From positions 1 to 26,098 of the forward strand of contig DATKCJ010000107.1 in the NCBI GenBank assembly GCA_035513275.1: a DNA stretch of 26,098 bases. Reading direction: 5' to 3'. This stretch comes from DATKCJ01 sp035513275. Its GTDB lineage: Bacteria > Verrucomicrobiota > Verrucomicrobiia > Opitutales > Opitutaceae. Positions 7,306 to 15,645 of the stretch are shown here, piece after piece. Under the pieces are notes generated by a model that saw only the letters and a list, made by a program, of their open reading frames with translations, searched no databases and had not been told where the DNA came from. Position 1 is the stretch's first letter; every line of letters starts with the position of its first letter. The translations under genes and the position numbers were made by a program.

Positions 7306-8379
7306 TCATTGGTAGGTGGTGAATTTTTTCGGGTCGAAGGCCTCGCGCACAGCCTCGCCTATGAAGGTGACAAGCAGCAACACGACGACGAGGGCGCTGA
7401 ATGCGGAAGAGACGATCCAAGGCGCCTTGAGGTTCGAGGTTCCCTGGCGGAGCAGTTCGCCCCAGCTCGGCGTGGGCGGCGGCAGGCCGTAGCCAAGGAA
7501 GTCGAGCGCGGTGAGGGCGGAGATGGCGCTCGCCACGGTGAACGGGGCGAATGTCACGAGTGTCGAGAGCACGTTTGGAAGGACGTGCCGGAAGATGATG
7601 CGCGGTGTCGAGGCGCCCAGAACCTGCGCGGCAGCCACGTAGTCGCGTGTCTTCTCGCGATAGGTGTTGGACCGCATGTAGTAGGTGATCCCGGTCCAAG
7701 AAAACAGCACCACGATCCCGAGCAGCCAGCCGAGGCTCATGCCGCCGTGTGCCGAGACGATCGAGGCCACGATGATCACCACGAACAGAAACGGCACCAG
7801 CGACCAGATCTCGATGAGGCGCTGCCCGAGCAGGTCGATCCACCCACCGAAGTATCCCATCGCGCAGCCAAGCGAAACGCCGATGAGGTAGGTCAGTGCA
7901 ATGAAACTGCCGGAGAAGATGAGGGCATTGCGGAAACCATAGACGAGCCGCGCAACGACGTCGCGATTGAGCTGGTCCGTGCCGAGGTAGTGGCGTTCGG
8001 TCGAGGTGGGCGGTCGTGGCCGGTAAAACTCGCCCGGGTAGCAGTTCTCCAACGGGTTGTAGGGGACCGGCGGCAACAACACGAAATCGCCACGCCCGCT
8101 TCGTTCGGGTTCCGCGGCGATGCGATCGCGCAACTCGCGGTAGTTCGTTTCGTAGGAGTAATCGAGGCCGAAGTCGTTGCCCGGGAGGATGCCGCCATAG
8201 GTGGGGAAATGCCACCGACCGTCGTGACGCACAACGAGAGCGCGGCTGTTTACGAGCAGTTCGGCAATGAGCGAGAGAGCGATCAGCACCGCGAGCACAA
8301 GGAACGATGCGTAGCCCCGGCGAATCGCACGGAAGCGGCGCAGTTTTTTCGCGGTTAGCGGATTGAGGGCGAACTTCAT
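7306..8379 (-). CDS. yejE: Peptide ABC transporter permease, YejE-like
   Basis: A 357-residue inner-membrane permease. The N-terminal helix (about 23-43) follows KKLRRFRAIRRGY, then a periplasmic segment (HDGRWHFPTYGG) as in E. coli YejE. HYLGTDQLNRDVVARLVYGFR at about 130-150 marks the GTD..GRD-type start of the transport domain. The coupling helix is AAAQVLGASTPRIIFRHVLPN at about 249-269. The DFLGYGLPPPTPSWGELL motif and the C-terminal GEAVREAFDPKK are typical of the OppC/YejE class. It pairs with YejB upstream (16-bp gap) to form the membrane channel. Resemblance to E. coli YejE runs through the whole protein, so the symbol is used as a family name; the substrate is not shown. Confidence 0.92.
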   Translation of the reverse strand: MKFALNPLTAKKLRRFRAIRRGYASFLVLAVLIALSLIAELLVNSRALVVRHDGRWHFPTYGGILPGNDFGLDYSYETNYRELRDRIAAEPERSGRGDFVLLPPVPYNPLENCYPGEFYRPRPPTSTERHYLGTDQLNRDVVARLVYGFRNALIFSGSFIALTYLIGVSLGCAMGYFGGWIDLLGQRLIEIWSLVPFLFVVIIVASIVSAHGGMSLGWLLGIVVLFSWTGITYYMRSNTYREKTRDYVAAAQVLGASTPRIIFRHVLPNVLSTLVTFAPFTVASAISALTALDFLGYGLPPPTPSWGELLRQGTSNLKAPWIVSSAFSALVVVLLLVTFIGEAVREAFDPKKFTTYQ

Positions 8380-8395
8380 CGCGGTTCGGAACAGC

Positions 8396-9412
8396 TCAGT
8401 GGAAACGCACCCGCGGGTCGACCGCCGCGACGAGCAGGTCAGCGACGATGTTCCCGAGAAGCAACACCGTGGACGACACGATGAGCACCCCCATCACGGT
8501 GGGGTAGTCGCGGTCGAATACCGAGGAGAGACCGAGCAGGCCCATGCCGTTGATGTCGAAAATGAACTCGATGAGGAAGGAGCCGGTAACGAGGAGCGAC
8601 AGGCTCTGGCCGAAGTTGGTCGCGATGGGGATGAGGGAGTTTCGCAAGGCGTGCCGGAGCACCGCAGCGCGAAAGGACACTCCCTTCGCGACGGCTGTGC
8701 GCACGAAATCGGCGGCGAGGCTGTCCATGAGATGGTTCTTCATGAGCAGCGTGACGAAGGCGAAGCTGCTGATCGTGTAACACACGAGTGGCAGCACGGC
8801 GTGATGGGCGATGTCCCGCGCCTTTGCCCAAAACGACAGGTCTCGAAAATCGTCGCTGGTGAATCCGCCCATCGGAAACCACTCGAGGCGCGCCGCCAGA
8901 AACACCACCAGGATCGCGCCGAGCGCGTAGCCGGGCACCGCGTAGCCGGTGAAGATCAAGGCCGAGGTCGCGTTGTCGAAACCTGTTCGGTGCTTGATCG
9001 CCTTCATGATGCCGAGCGGCACACAGATCGTGTAGACGAGAAACATGGTGATGCCGCCGTAGAAGAGCGAAACCGGAAGGCGACCGAGTATGAGCGAGGC
9101 CACGGGTTCGTTGTAGCGATAAGACGTGCCAAGGTCCCCGCGCACGAGATTGCCCAGCCAGTGGACGTAGGCCGGGATGGTCGGCTTGTCGAAACCGTAG
9201 TAGGCCTTCAGCGCGTCGAGTTGTTCCTCGGAGATGGCACCCCGGCTCACGTCGCGGCTGCCACCGCCGTCAATGGCGCCCGTCTTTGCCTCCATGATTG
9301 CCCGTTCAACAGGACCGCCTGGCACGATCCGTGTGATCGCGAAGACGAGGAATGTGATCCCAAGCAGGGTAGGTGGAATCAGGAGGAAACGTCGGATGAA
9401 ATAGTCCCGCAT
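8396..9412 (-). CDS. yejB: Peptide ABC transporter permease, YejB-like
   Basis: A 338-residue permease, first gene of the operon. It begins MRDYFIRRFLLIPPTLLGITF, the usual OppB/YejB opening, with PGGPVERAI at 31-39 and YGFDKPTIPAY at about 72-82, both close to E. coli YejB. Several membrane helices follow, the coupling region is RTAVAKGVSFRAAVLRHALRN, then GLLGLSSVFDRDYP and the VDPRVRFH end. The start at 9412 was chosen because the family's N-terminus begins there; the frame stays open to 9967, but that stretch is antisense to comM. The 91-bp gap to comM (9413-9503) could hold the operon promoter, though no clear -35/-10 pair is visible. Confidence 0.92.
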   Translation of the reverse strand: MRDYFIRRFLLIPPTLLGITFLVFAITRIVPGGPVERAIMEAKTGAIDGGGSRDVSRGAISEEQLDALKAYYGFDKPTIPAYVHWLGNLVRGDLGTSYRYNEPVASLILGRLPVSLFYGGITMFLVYTICVPLGIMKAIKHRTGFDNATSALIFTGYAVPGYALGAILVVFLAARLEWFPMGGFTSDDFRDLSFWAKARDIAHHAVLPLVCYTISSFAFVTLLMKNHLMDSLAADFVRTAVAKGVSFRAAVLRHALRNSLIPIATNFGQSLSLLVTGSFLIEFIFDINGMGLLGLSSVFDRDYPTVMGVLIVSSTVLLLGNIVADLLVAAVDPRVRFH

Positions 9413-9503
9413 CGGGTTCGCTGAAAACGGAGAATGGGTGGGGTAAAACGCGGTAACGAGCAGATTCGGCCCGCCCGCGCAAGGGAAACCGGGACGAACG
9501 GCT

Positions 9504-11039
9504 TCAGTAGAATAGGTTCCGGTCGAGGCTGCGATACTGAATCGCCTCGAGAAGGTGGGGCGAACCGATCGCATCGGCCCCGGCGAGATCGGCGATGGTG
9601 CGTGCGACCTTGAGAATCCGGTCGTAAGCGCGCGCAGAAAGTGCGAGCTGCTCCATCGCCTGCTGCAGCAAATCACCCTGCGAGCGATCGATCGCGCAGT
9701 GAGTGCGGATCTGCGAGTGCGACATGCGGGCGTTGCTGGGCGGCCCGCCTTTTCCGAATCGCGCGTGCTGCAGGTCGCGCGCACGCGCGATCCGCTCGCG
9801 GATCTGAGTCGAGCTCTCGCCACGTTCATCGGAGCGCATTTCGGAAACGCCGACGGCCGGAGCCTCAACGTGCAGGTCGATGCGGTCGAGCAGGGGACCA
9901 CTGATTCGCGCGCGGTAGCGCTGGATTTGCGTCGGCCCACAGCGGCACTCGCGGCGCGGGTCGCCAAGATAGCCGCAAGGGCAGGGGTTCATCGCGGCGA
10001 CGAGCATGAATTTGCACGGCAGCGTGATCTTGCCTGCACTGCGCGAGATCGTGACATCGCCGTCCTCCATCGGCTGGCGCATCACCTCGAGCGCCGAACG
10101 CTTAAACTCGGGCAACTCGTCGAGGAACAGCACACCGTGATGCGCGAGCGAGACTTCGCCGGGTCCCGGAATCGTGCCGCCGCCGAGAAGTCCGACATCG
10201 GAGATCGTGTGGTGCGGCGATCGAAACGGCCGCTCGAACATCCGCAGTTCGCCTTGCAGCGTGCGGCCAGCCGCCGAGTGGATGGCGAGGATTTCGATAA
10301 ATTCCTCGCGCCGCGGCTCGGGCATGATCGACGGAATGCGTTTCGCCACCATCGATTTTCCCGAACCCGGCGGACCGATCATCAGGAGGTTGTGCCCGCC
10401 AGCGACCGCGATCTCTACGGCGCGACGCACGCCGTGCTGGCCTTTGATCTCGGAGAAGTCAGCGCTGTCGGCAGCCGCGCTCGCAGAGCCGTTGCTCGTG
10501 CGAACCGGAAGCGGCGCGATCTCGCGCTCGCCTGTCAGGAAACGCACCGCCGCATCGAGCGATTCGACGCGGATCACGTCCACTCCTTCGACCATCGCCG
10601 CTTCTTCGGCCGAGACGGCCGGAAGGATCACGCCGGACTTGCCGAGGTTGCGCGCGAGTATCGCCATCGCGAGTGCGCCGCGGATCGGACGTGTCGCACC
10701 AGAAAGTCCGAGTTCGCCCGCGATGAGAAACTCGTCGAGCCGGTCCGTGTGCATCTGGCCCGTGGCGACCAGGATGCCGAGCGCGATCGGGAGGTCGTAG
10801 ATCGGCCCTTCCTTGCGCACGTCGCCGGGAGCGAGGTTGATGGTCGTGCGCGTGCGCGGCATCTTCAGGCCGCTGTTGCTCAGCGCTGAGAAGACGCGAT
10901 CGTCCGACTCCTTCACGGCGGCATCGGGAAGGCCCACGAGGATCAGTTTCGGTTCGCCGGCTTCGCCGGTGTTCACCTCGACCTGCACCGCGACCGCATC
11001 GATCCCCTGAATCGCGGCAGAAAGAACTGTAGCCAGCAT
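9504..11039 (-). CDS. comM: YifB/ComM family Mg-chelatase-like AAA+ ATPase (branch-migration helicase)
   Basis: A 511-residue protein of the YifB/ComM family, a hexameric helicase known in naturally competent bacteria to extend recombination during transformation. The N-terminal ChlI-like domain (1-170) has LVGLPDAAVKES (34-45) and the NLAPGD motif. The AAA+ core has Walker A GPPGSGKS at 222-229, FRSPHHTISD at about 272-281 and Walker B GVLFLDELPEF at 302-312. The Cys-rich CPCGYLGDPRRECRC (353-367) is characteristic, and the C-terminal Mg-chelatase domain ends RSLDRNLFY. Length is normal. It is divergent from coaE across 136 bp and lies on the same strand as the peptide transporter downstream. 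Competence in this organism is not shown by this gene alone; YifB homologues are also widespread in non-competent bacteria. Nearby pilus ATPases are at least compatible with DNA uptake. Confidence 0.93.
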   Translation of the reverse strand: MLATVLSAAIQGIDAVAVQVEVNTGEAGEPKLILVGLPDAAVKESDDRVFSALSNSGLKMPRTRTTINLAPGDVRKEGPIYDLPIALGILVATGQMHTDRLDEFLIAGELGLSGATRPIRGALAMAILARNLGKSGVILPAVSAEEAAMVEGVDVIRVESLDAAVRFLTGEREIAPLPVRTSNGSASAAADSADFSEIKGQHGVRRAVEIAVAGGHNLLMIGPPGSGKSMVAKRIPSIMPEPRREEFIEILAIHSAAGRTLQGELRMFERPFRSPHHTISDVGLLGGGTIPGPGEVSLAHHGVLFLDELPEFKRSALEVMRQPMEDGDVTISRSAGKITLPCKFMLVAAMNPCPCGYLGDPRRECRCGPTQIQRYRARISGPLLDRIDLHVEAPAVGVSEMRSDERGESSTQIRERIARARDLQHARFGKGGPPSNARMSHSQIRTHCAIDRSQGDLLQQAMEQLALSARAYDRILKVARTIADLAGADAIGSPHLLEAIQYRSLDRNLFY

Positions 11040-11175
11040 AGGGAGCGCCGCCGTGGGCTGCGGCGGTCCGAGGGTGCCTGCCGGAGAGGGCGTGGCAATA
11101 CTTTAGGTGCCACGGATTTGCCCCCCTTTTCGCCGTTGCGCCGCGCGCGGGCTTGCGGACATTGTCCCCGAATCA

Positions 11176-11766
11176 ATGAGCGGCAAGGGCGTCGTCATCG
11201 GCATCACCGGCGGGATGGGAAGCGGCAAGACCACCGCGGCGGGCTTCTTCGAGGCGCTGGGTTTCCTCAAGCTTGATTCCGACCAGATCATCCGCGACGA
11301 CGTTTTGCTGCGCCCTGAAATCGTCGCGGCGATTCGCGAGCACATTGGCGAGGGCGTCATAAACGGTCGCGGCGCCATCTCGCGTCCAGCGTTGGCGAAG
11401 GTGGTTTTCTCTAACGACGACGCCCGAATCTGGCTCGAAGACCTGCTCCACCCGCAAGTGATTCAAGCCTGGCAAGACCACACAACCGCCCGGCCCGAGG
11501 CGAATTGGGTGATCGAGACGCCGCTCCTCTACGAGCGTGGCCTGCAAAAATGGTTTGATTTCATAGTGTGCGTCGCCTCATCTGGAGACCTTCAGGTGTC
11601 CCGTCTGGAACTTCGCGGAGTCTCGAAAGACCACTCCCGTCCCAGAATCGCCAGACAACTGCCGCTCGCCCGAAAGATTGCCGCTGCGGATTTCGTCCTC
11701 CTCAACGATGGATCCCGCGAATTTCTCAAGGAACAGGTAGTCTGGCTGGCCGGCCGCTGGGACTGA
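11176..11766 (+). CDS. coaE: Dephospho-CoA kinase
   Basis: A 196-residue kinase catalysing the last step of coenzyme A synthesis, phosphorylating the 3'-OH of dephospho-CoA with ATP. The P-loop GITGGMGSGKTT spans residues 9-20, LDSDQIIRD at about 34-42 matches the DAD-type substrate motif, LLHPQV and the IETPLLYERGL segment match the core and lid approach. Length fits the family (about 200). The ATG at 11176 was chosen because the P-loop strand begins right after it; upstream in-frame sequence back to 11107 is Cys/Arg-rich and not protein-like. It opens a plus-strand run with rho 66 bp downstream. The C-terminal part is somewhat diverged but no key motif is lost. Confidence 0.93.
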   Translation: MSGKGVVIGITGGMGSGKTTAAGFFEALGFLKLDSDQIIRDDVLLRPEIVAAIREHIGEGVINGRGAISRPALAKVVFSNDDARIWLEDLLHPQVIQAWQDHTTARPEANWVIETPLLYERGLQKWFDFIVCVASSGDLQVSRLELRGVSKDHSRPRIARQLPLARKIAAADFVLLNDGSREFLKEQVVWLAGRWD

Positions 11767-11832
11767 GCCTGCCCACCAAGACCACTTTTTTCCGCGCCCG
11801 AGAATTACGGGGCGCGCTACCCCCCAGATTAC

Positions 11833-13854
11833 ATGGTGCCTCCAAAATCCCATTCCGACGAATCGCCGACCGACGGCGAATCCGCCAAACCTTCCCGACG
11901 CAAGACGCCGGCCCGCGCACCGCGCGCGAAAGCCTCCACGGCGACCCGCGAAAGGAAGAAGAAATCATCCGGCGGTGACGCTCCGGCGCCTGCCCCGGCG
12001 GTCGATTCGCCACCGGCGCCCGTTGAGCGCCCGGTGCGTGCTCCCGAGCCCGTGCACGAACCGGCCCGCCAGGAACAGCGCCACGAACCACGTCAGGAAG
12101 AGGTGCGCGAGTCACCGTCCGAGCCGCGTCAGCAATCCGAGTCGTCCACGAATGAAGATTCAAGGCGTCCCGTGCCCGACGATCGCGCCGAGCCGCAGCA
12201 GGATTCAAATGACCAGGATCGTCGCGAGGGCGAGCAGCGTCAGCCTGGTGCGCCGCAAGGCGGCCAACAGGGCGGCCAGCAACCTGGAGGCCGCCCGCAA
12301 GGCGGTTTCGGCGGCGGTCACCAAGGCGGCGGCCAGTTCGGGGGCCACGGCGGATGGGGAAAGCGTGGCAAAAAGAAGAAAGGCAAGTGGGGTCACGGAG
12401 GCCCCGGTGCACCGGGCGGGCCCGGCGGCGGTGGTGGCGGCTGGCAGCCGCGCCCGCCGAGCGGACCTCAGCAACCGCCCCCGCCGGAGTTTGTCAGCGT
12501 CACTGGCATCTTGCCCGACGCGAATCGTTTCAATGATGTCGCCGCCCTCGATGCGGCTGCGGCCGAACTGGCCTCTAGCGGCGGAGAGCCGCTCTACATC
12601 GACCAGCTCGTGCCGCGCTCCCAGCAGGAGCTCGTGAAGCTCGCCGGCGAGATGGGGATCACGTTTGACGGCATCCCCTCGAAGCACGAGGCGACTGTGA
12701 AGATCCTCGCGACCGCGGCCGCAGCGAAGCGGCCGATTATCGATCGCGGTCTGCTCGATCTCACGGATCGCGGGTATGGATTCGTCGTCCACCCGCACGA
12801 CAATTACCGGCTCTATCCCGACGACACCTACCTGCCGGCGTCGCTCGTGAAGCGCTACGGCTTGAAACGCGGTCACCACATCGAGGTGCGCGTGCAGCCC
12901 GGTGCGGACAACGAGCGTTGCCCGGCCGGCATCCAAGTGATCGCGGCGATGGGCAGGTCGCCCGACCAGATCGCGAAGGTGAAACCGTTCGAGGACCTCG
13001 TGCCATATTATCCACTCCGCCGGATCCTCCTTGAGGTCCCGGAGCGCGACATCGGCAGCAAGGAAGTCTCGATGCGCTTGGTCGACATCGTCACGCCGGT
13101 CGGCTTCGGCCAGCGCGCGTTGATCGTGGCGCCACCGCGCACAGGCAAGACCGTGCTCCTGCACAACATGGCCAACTCCATCTCGACGAACTATCCCGAG
13201 ATCCGGTTGATCATCCTGCTTGTCGACGAGCGTCCTGAGGAAGTGACCGACTTCAAGCGCCACACGAAGGGCGAGGTCGTCAGTTCCACGTTCGACGAGA
13301 CACCCGAGAGCCACGTGCACGCTGCCGAGATGGTCGGCGAGATGGCACGCCGTCTCGTCGAGGACGGTCAGGACGTCGTCGTGCTGCTCGATTCGATCAC
13401 GCGTCTCGCGCGTGCCTACAACGCGCTCGCGTCGAATTCCGGCAAGATCATGTCCGGCGGCATGGAGGCCACTGCGATGCAGAAGCCGAAGCGCTTCTTC
13501 GGTGCGGCGCGCAACATCGAAGAGGGCGGTAGCCTCACCGTCATCGGCACCGCGCTCGTCGACACGGGGAGCAAGATGGACGAAGTCATCTTCGAAGAGT
13601 TCAAGGGCACCGGAAATCTGGAGCTCCACCTCGACCGCGACCTCGTCAACAAGCGCATCTTCCCCGCGGTGAACGTCGACAAGAGCGGCACCCGCAAGGA
13701 GGAGTTGATCTACCATCCCGATGAGATGAAACACATCTACTCGCTGCGACGCGCCATGCAGGGCGTGCCCGCCGCCGAGGCGATGGACCTTCTCATCTCA
13801 AGGCTCCGGAAGACAAAGACGAACGCCGAGTTCCTCATGGGCATGAACAAGTAG
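11833..13854 (+). CDS. rho: Transcription termination factor Rho with a long low-complexity N-terminal extension
   Basis: A 673-residue Rho, an RNA-dependent ATPase that terminates transcription. Residues 1-218 are disordered: a Lys/Arg/Ala part (20-45), a Pro/Glu/Gln/Arg part (55-135), then Gly/Gln-rich repeats (about 138-175), a Lys cluster RGKKKKGKWG (178-187) and Gly/Pro tracts. The RNA-binding OB fold follows (IIDRGLLDLTDRGYGFV at 302-318, then PASLVKRYGLKRGH). The ATPase core has Walker A APPRTGKT (433-440; E. coli has PPKAGKT), VDERPEEVTDF, Walker B VVVLLDSITRLARAYN and the MSGGMEATAMQKPKRFF loop region. E. coli Rho is 419 residues, so the excess is almost all N-terminal. ATG 11833 is the first start after coaE, and the codons from there look coding. 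Long insertions of this type occur in several high-GC phyla and can add RNA contacts. Confidence 0.95.
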   Translation: MVPPKSHSDESPTDGESAKPSRRKTPARAPRAKASTATRERKKKSSGGDAPAPAPAVDSPPAPVERPVRAPEPVHEPARQEQRHEPRQEEVRESPSEPRQQSESSTNEDSRRPVPDDRAEPQQDSNDQDRREGEQRQPGAPQGGQQGGQQPGGRPQGGFGGGHQGGGQFGGHGGWGKRGKKKKGKWGHGGPGAPGGPGGGGGGWQPRPPSGPQQPPPPEFVSVTGILPDANRFNDVAALDAAAAELASSGGEPLYIDQLVPRSQQELVKLAGEMGITFDGIPSKHEATVKILATAAAAKRPIIDRGLLDLTDRGYGFVVHPHDNYRLYPDDTYLPASLVKRYGLKRGHHIEVRVQPGADNERCPAGIQVIAAMGRSPDQIAKVKPFEDLVPYYPLRRILLEVPERDIGSKEVSMRLVDIVTPVGFGQRALIVAPPRTGKTVLLHNMANSISTNYPEIRLIILLVDERPEEVTDFKRHTKGEVVSSTFDETPESHVHAAEMVGEMARRLVEDGQDVVVLLDSITRLARAYNALASNSGKIMSGGMEATAMQKPKRFFGAARNIEEGGSLTVIGTALVDTGSKMDEVIFEEFKGTGNLELHLDRDLVNKRIFPAVNVDKSGTRKEELIYHPDEMKHIYSLRRAMQGVPAAEAMDLLISRLRKTKTNAEFLMGMNK

Positions 13855-13885
13855 GCGTCGGTCCGGCGCTTCCTCCCGAGCCGAA

Positions 13886-15628
13886 GTGACCTCCACCGAC
13901 GAATTCGTAGTCCAGCTAGCGCTCGAGAAATCCCTCGTCCGTCCGGAACAGGTCGATGCGGCCAACGCCCGCATCGCAGCTCACGCCGATCCCGATAATG
14001 CGGCTCCCTCACTGGTCGACGTGATCGTCGACGCGGGCCACCTCAGTCGCGCGACAGTGCTCAAGCTTCTTTCCGACGAGCTATCGATGCCGGTCGTTGA
14101 TTTCGAACAGCAGCGGCCAACATCGGAGGCAGTCGCGGCGCTTCCGCGCGATCTCGCGATCCGCTACCGCACTTGCCCGGTGCGCATCGAGGGCGGCACG
14201 CTCTGGACAGCGATCGCCGATCCTCTCAACTCCGACGCGACCGACAGCCTTGCGCACGTGCTCGGTCTGCGAATTGAGCCTTTGCTCGCGTCGCTCGAGG
14301 GAATCCAGGCGGCGATCGCGCGGCACTACGGGCGGGACACCAAGACGGTTGAGAAGCTCTTCTCCGAGCTTGCCGGAGGCGACGCACGCGAAGATGCCGT
14401 GCAGGTTGTCGATCGCGGCGAGGGCGCGAGATCGATCGACGAAATCGACGGCGAGGCCGACGCGCCGATCGTGCGGATGGTCCACAAGGTAATCCTCGAG
14501 GCCATCCAGCGCCGCGCGTCAGACATCCATCTTGAGCCGCTCGAGAAACGTTTCCGCCTGCGCTACCGGATCGACGGCGTCTTGCTCGAAGTCGAAAACC
14601 CGCCGAAGCGGCTCCAACTCGCGGTCATCTCGCGGCTGAAGCTCATGGCGAACATGAGCATCGCGGAGAAGCGCATTCCTCAGGACGGCCGCATCCAGAT
14701 CGATGTCGCGGGCAAGTCGATCGACCTGCGCGTGTCGTGCCTGCCGACTGTGCACGGCGAGAGCATCGTGATGCGCATCCTCGACAAGGAAGGTCTCACG
14801 CTCGGACTGCCGGAGCTTGGCTACCTTTCCGACGATCGAGAGCAGCTCGAGAAACTCATCTCGCTGCCCGACGGAATCTTTCTCGTTACCGGTCCGACGG
14901 GCTCGGGCAAGACGACGACGCTCTACGCGTGCCTGCATTTCATTAACAAGCCCGACCGCAAGATCATCACGGTCGAGGATCCCGTCGAGTATCAGCTCAC
15001 CGGCATCAACCAGGTGCCGGTGCGGATCGATATCGGGATGACGTTCGCGGCGGCGCTGCGCTCGATGCTGCGCCAGGCGCCGAACATCATCATGGTTGGC
15101 GAAATTCGCGACCTCGAGACCGCGGAGATCGCGATCAACGCGTCGCTCACCGGCCACATGGTTTTCAGCACGCTGCACACAAACGACGCGCCGAGTGCGG
15201 TCACGCGCCTGATCGACATCGGCGTGAAGCCGTTTCTCGTGGCCACATCGATGCGCGCAACGATGGCGCAGCGGCTCGTGCGGCGCGTGTGCAGGCGCTG
15301 TGCGGCGCCGGACTCGCCGACATCCGCTGAACTTCGCGCCCTCAACATCGGACCCGCGGCGGCGGCCGGTGCGAAGTTCATGCGAGGGAAGGGTTGCCCC
15401 GATTGCAACGGCACCGGCTTTCGCGGACGTCTCGGGATCTTCGAAATCTTCAACATCAACGAGGAGATCCAAAGGATGATTTATGAGAACGTGCAGGCCT
15501 CAAAACTTCGTGAAAATGCACGTCTCACGGGCATGCGCACCATGAGGGAGGACGGTATACGCAAAGTTCTCGCTGGCATGACGACCATTGATGAAGTTGC
15601 ATCAGCGACTGTCGGGGACGTCAGTTAA
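13886..15628 (+). CDS. GspE/PilB-type secretion/pilus assembly ATPase 1
   Basis: A 580-residue hexameric assembly ATPase of the type IV pilus/type II secretion class. Residues 1-150 form an MshE-N/GspE-N-like domain (VRPEQVDAANARI, VDVIVDAGHLS). The catalytic half has ASDIHLEP (211-218), Walker A GPTGSGKT (336-343), the Asp box ITVEDPVEY (361-369), Walker B IIMVGEIRD (401-409) and the His box LTGHMVFSTLHTND (421-434). A tetracysteine zinc site is formed by CRRC (469-472) and CPDC (504-507), a marker of GspE/PilB rather than PilT. The usual RQDPD before Walker B is RQAPN here. The start is GTG at 13886, 31 bp after rho; no strong Shine-Dalgarno site is visible. It is followed 17 bp later by pilT. 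Whether it drives pilus extension or protein secretion cannot be told without the platform gene. Confidence 0.93.
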   Translation: MTSTDEFVVQLALEKSLVRPEQVDAANARIAAHADPDNAAPSLVDVIVDAGHLSRATVLKLLSDELSMPVVDFEQQRPTSEAVAALPRDLAIRYRTCPVRIEGGTLWTAIADPLNSDATDSLAHVLGLRIEPLLASLEGIQAAIARHYGRDTKTVEKLFSELAGGDAREDAVQVVDRGEGARSIDEIDGEADAPIVRMVHKVILEAIQRRASDIHLEPLEKRFRLRYRIDGVLLEVENPPKRLQLAVISRLKLMANMSIAEKRIPQDGRIQIDVAGKSIDLRVSCLPTVHGESIVMRILDKEGLTLGLPELGYLSDDREQLEKLISLPDGIFLVTGPTGSGKTTTLYACLHFINKPDRKIITVEDPVEYQLTGINQVPVRIDIGMTFAAALRSMLRQAPNIIMVGEIRDLETAEIAINASLTGHMVFSTLHTNDAPSAVTRLIDIGVKPFLVATSMRATMAQRLVRRVCRRCAAPDSPTSAELRALNIGPAAAAGAKFMRGKGCPDCNGTGFRGRLGIFEIFNINEEIQRMIYENVQASKLRENARLTGMRTMREDGIRKVLAGMTTIDEVASATVGDVS

Positions 15629-15645
15629 CCAAGGAAAGCACAGCC

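Noticed and set aside
7147..8358. 403-codon plus-strand frame opposite the SBP and yejE genes
   Set aside because: It spans the boundary of two clearly coding minus-strand genes and encodes a low-complexity, His/Glu/Arg-rich sequence.
12205..13734. 509-codon open frame on the minus strand opposite rho
   Set aside because: Antisense to a clear Rho core; long open antisense frames are expected in GC-rich codons and the product has no recognisable domain.
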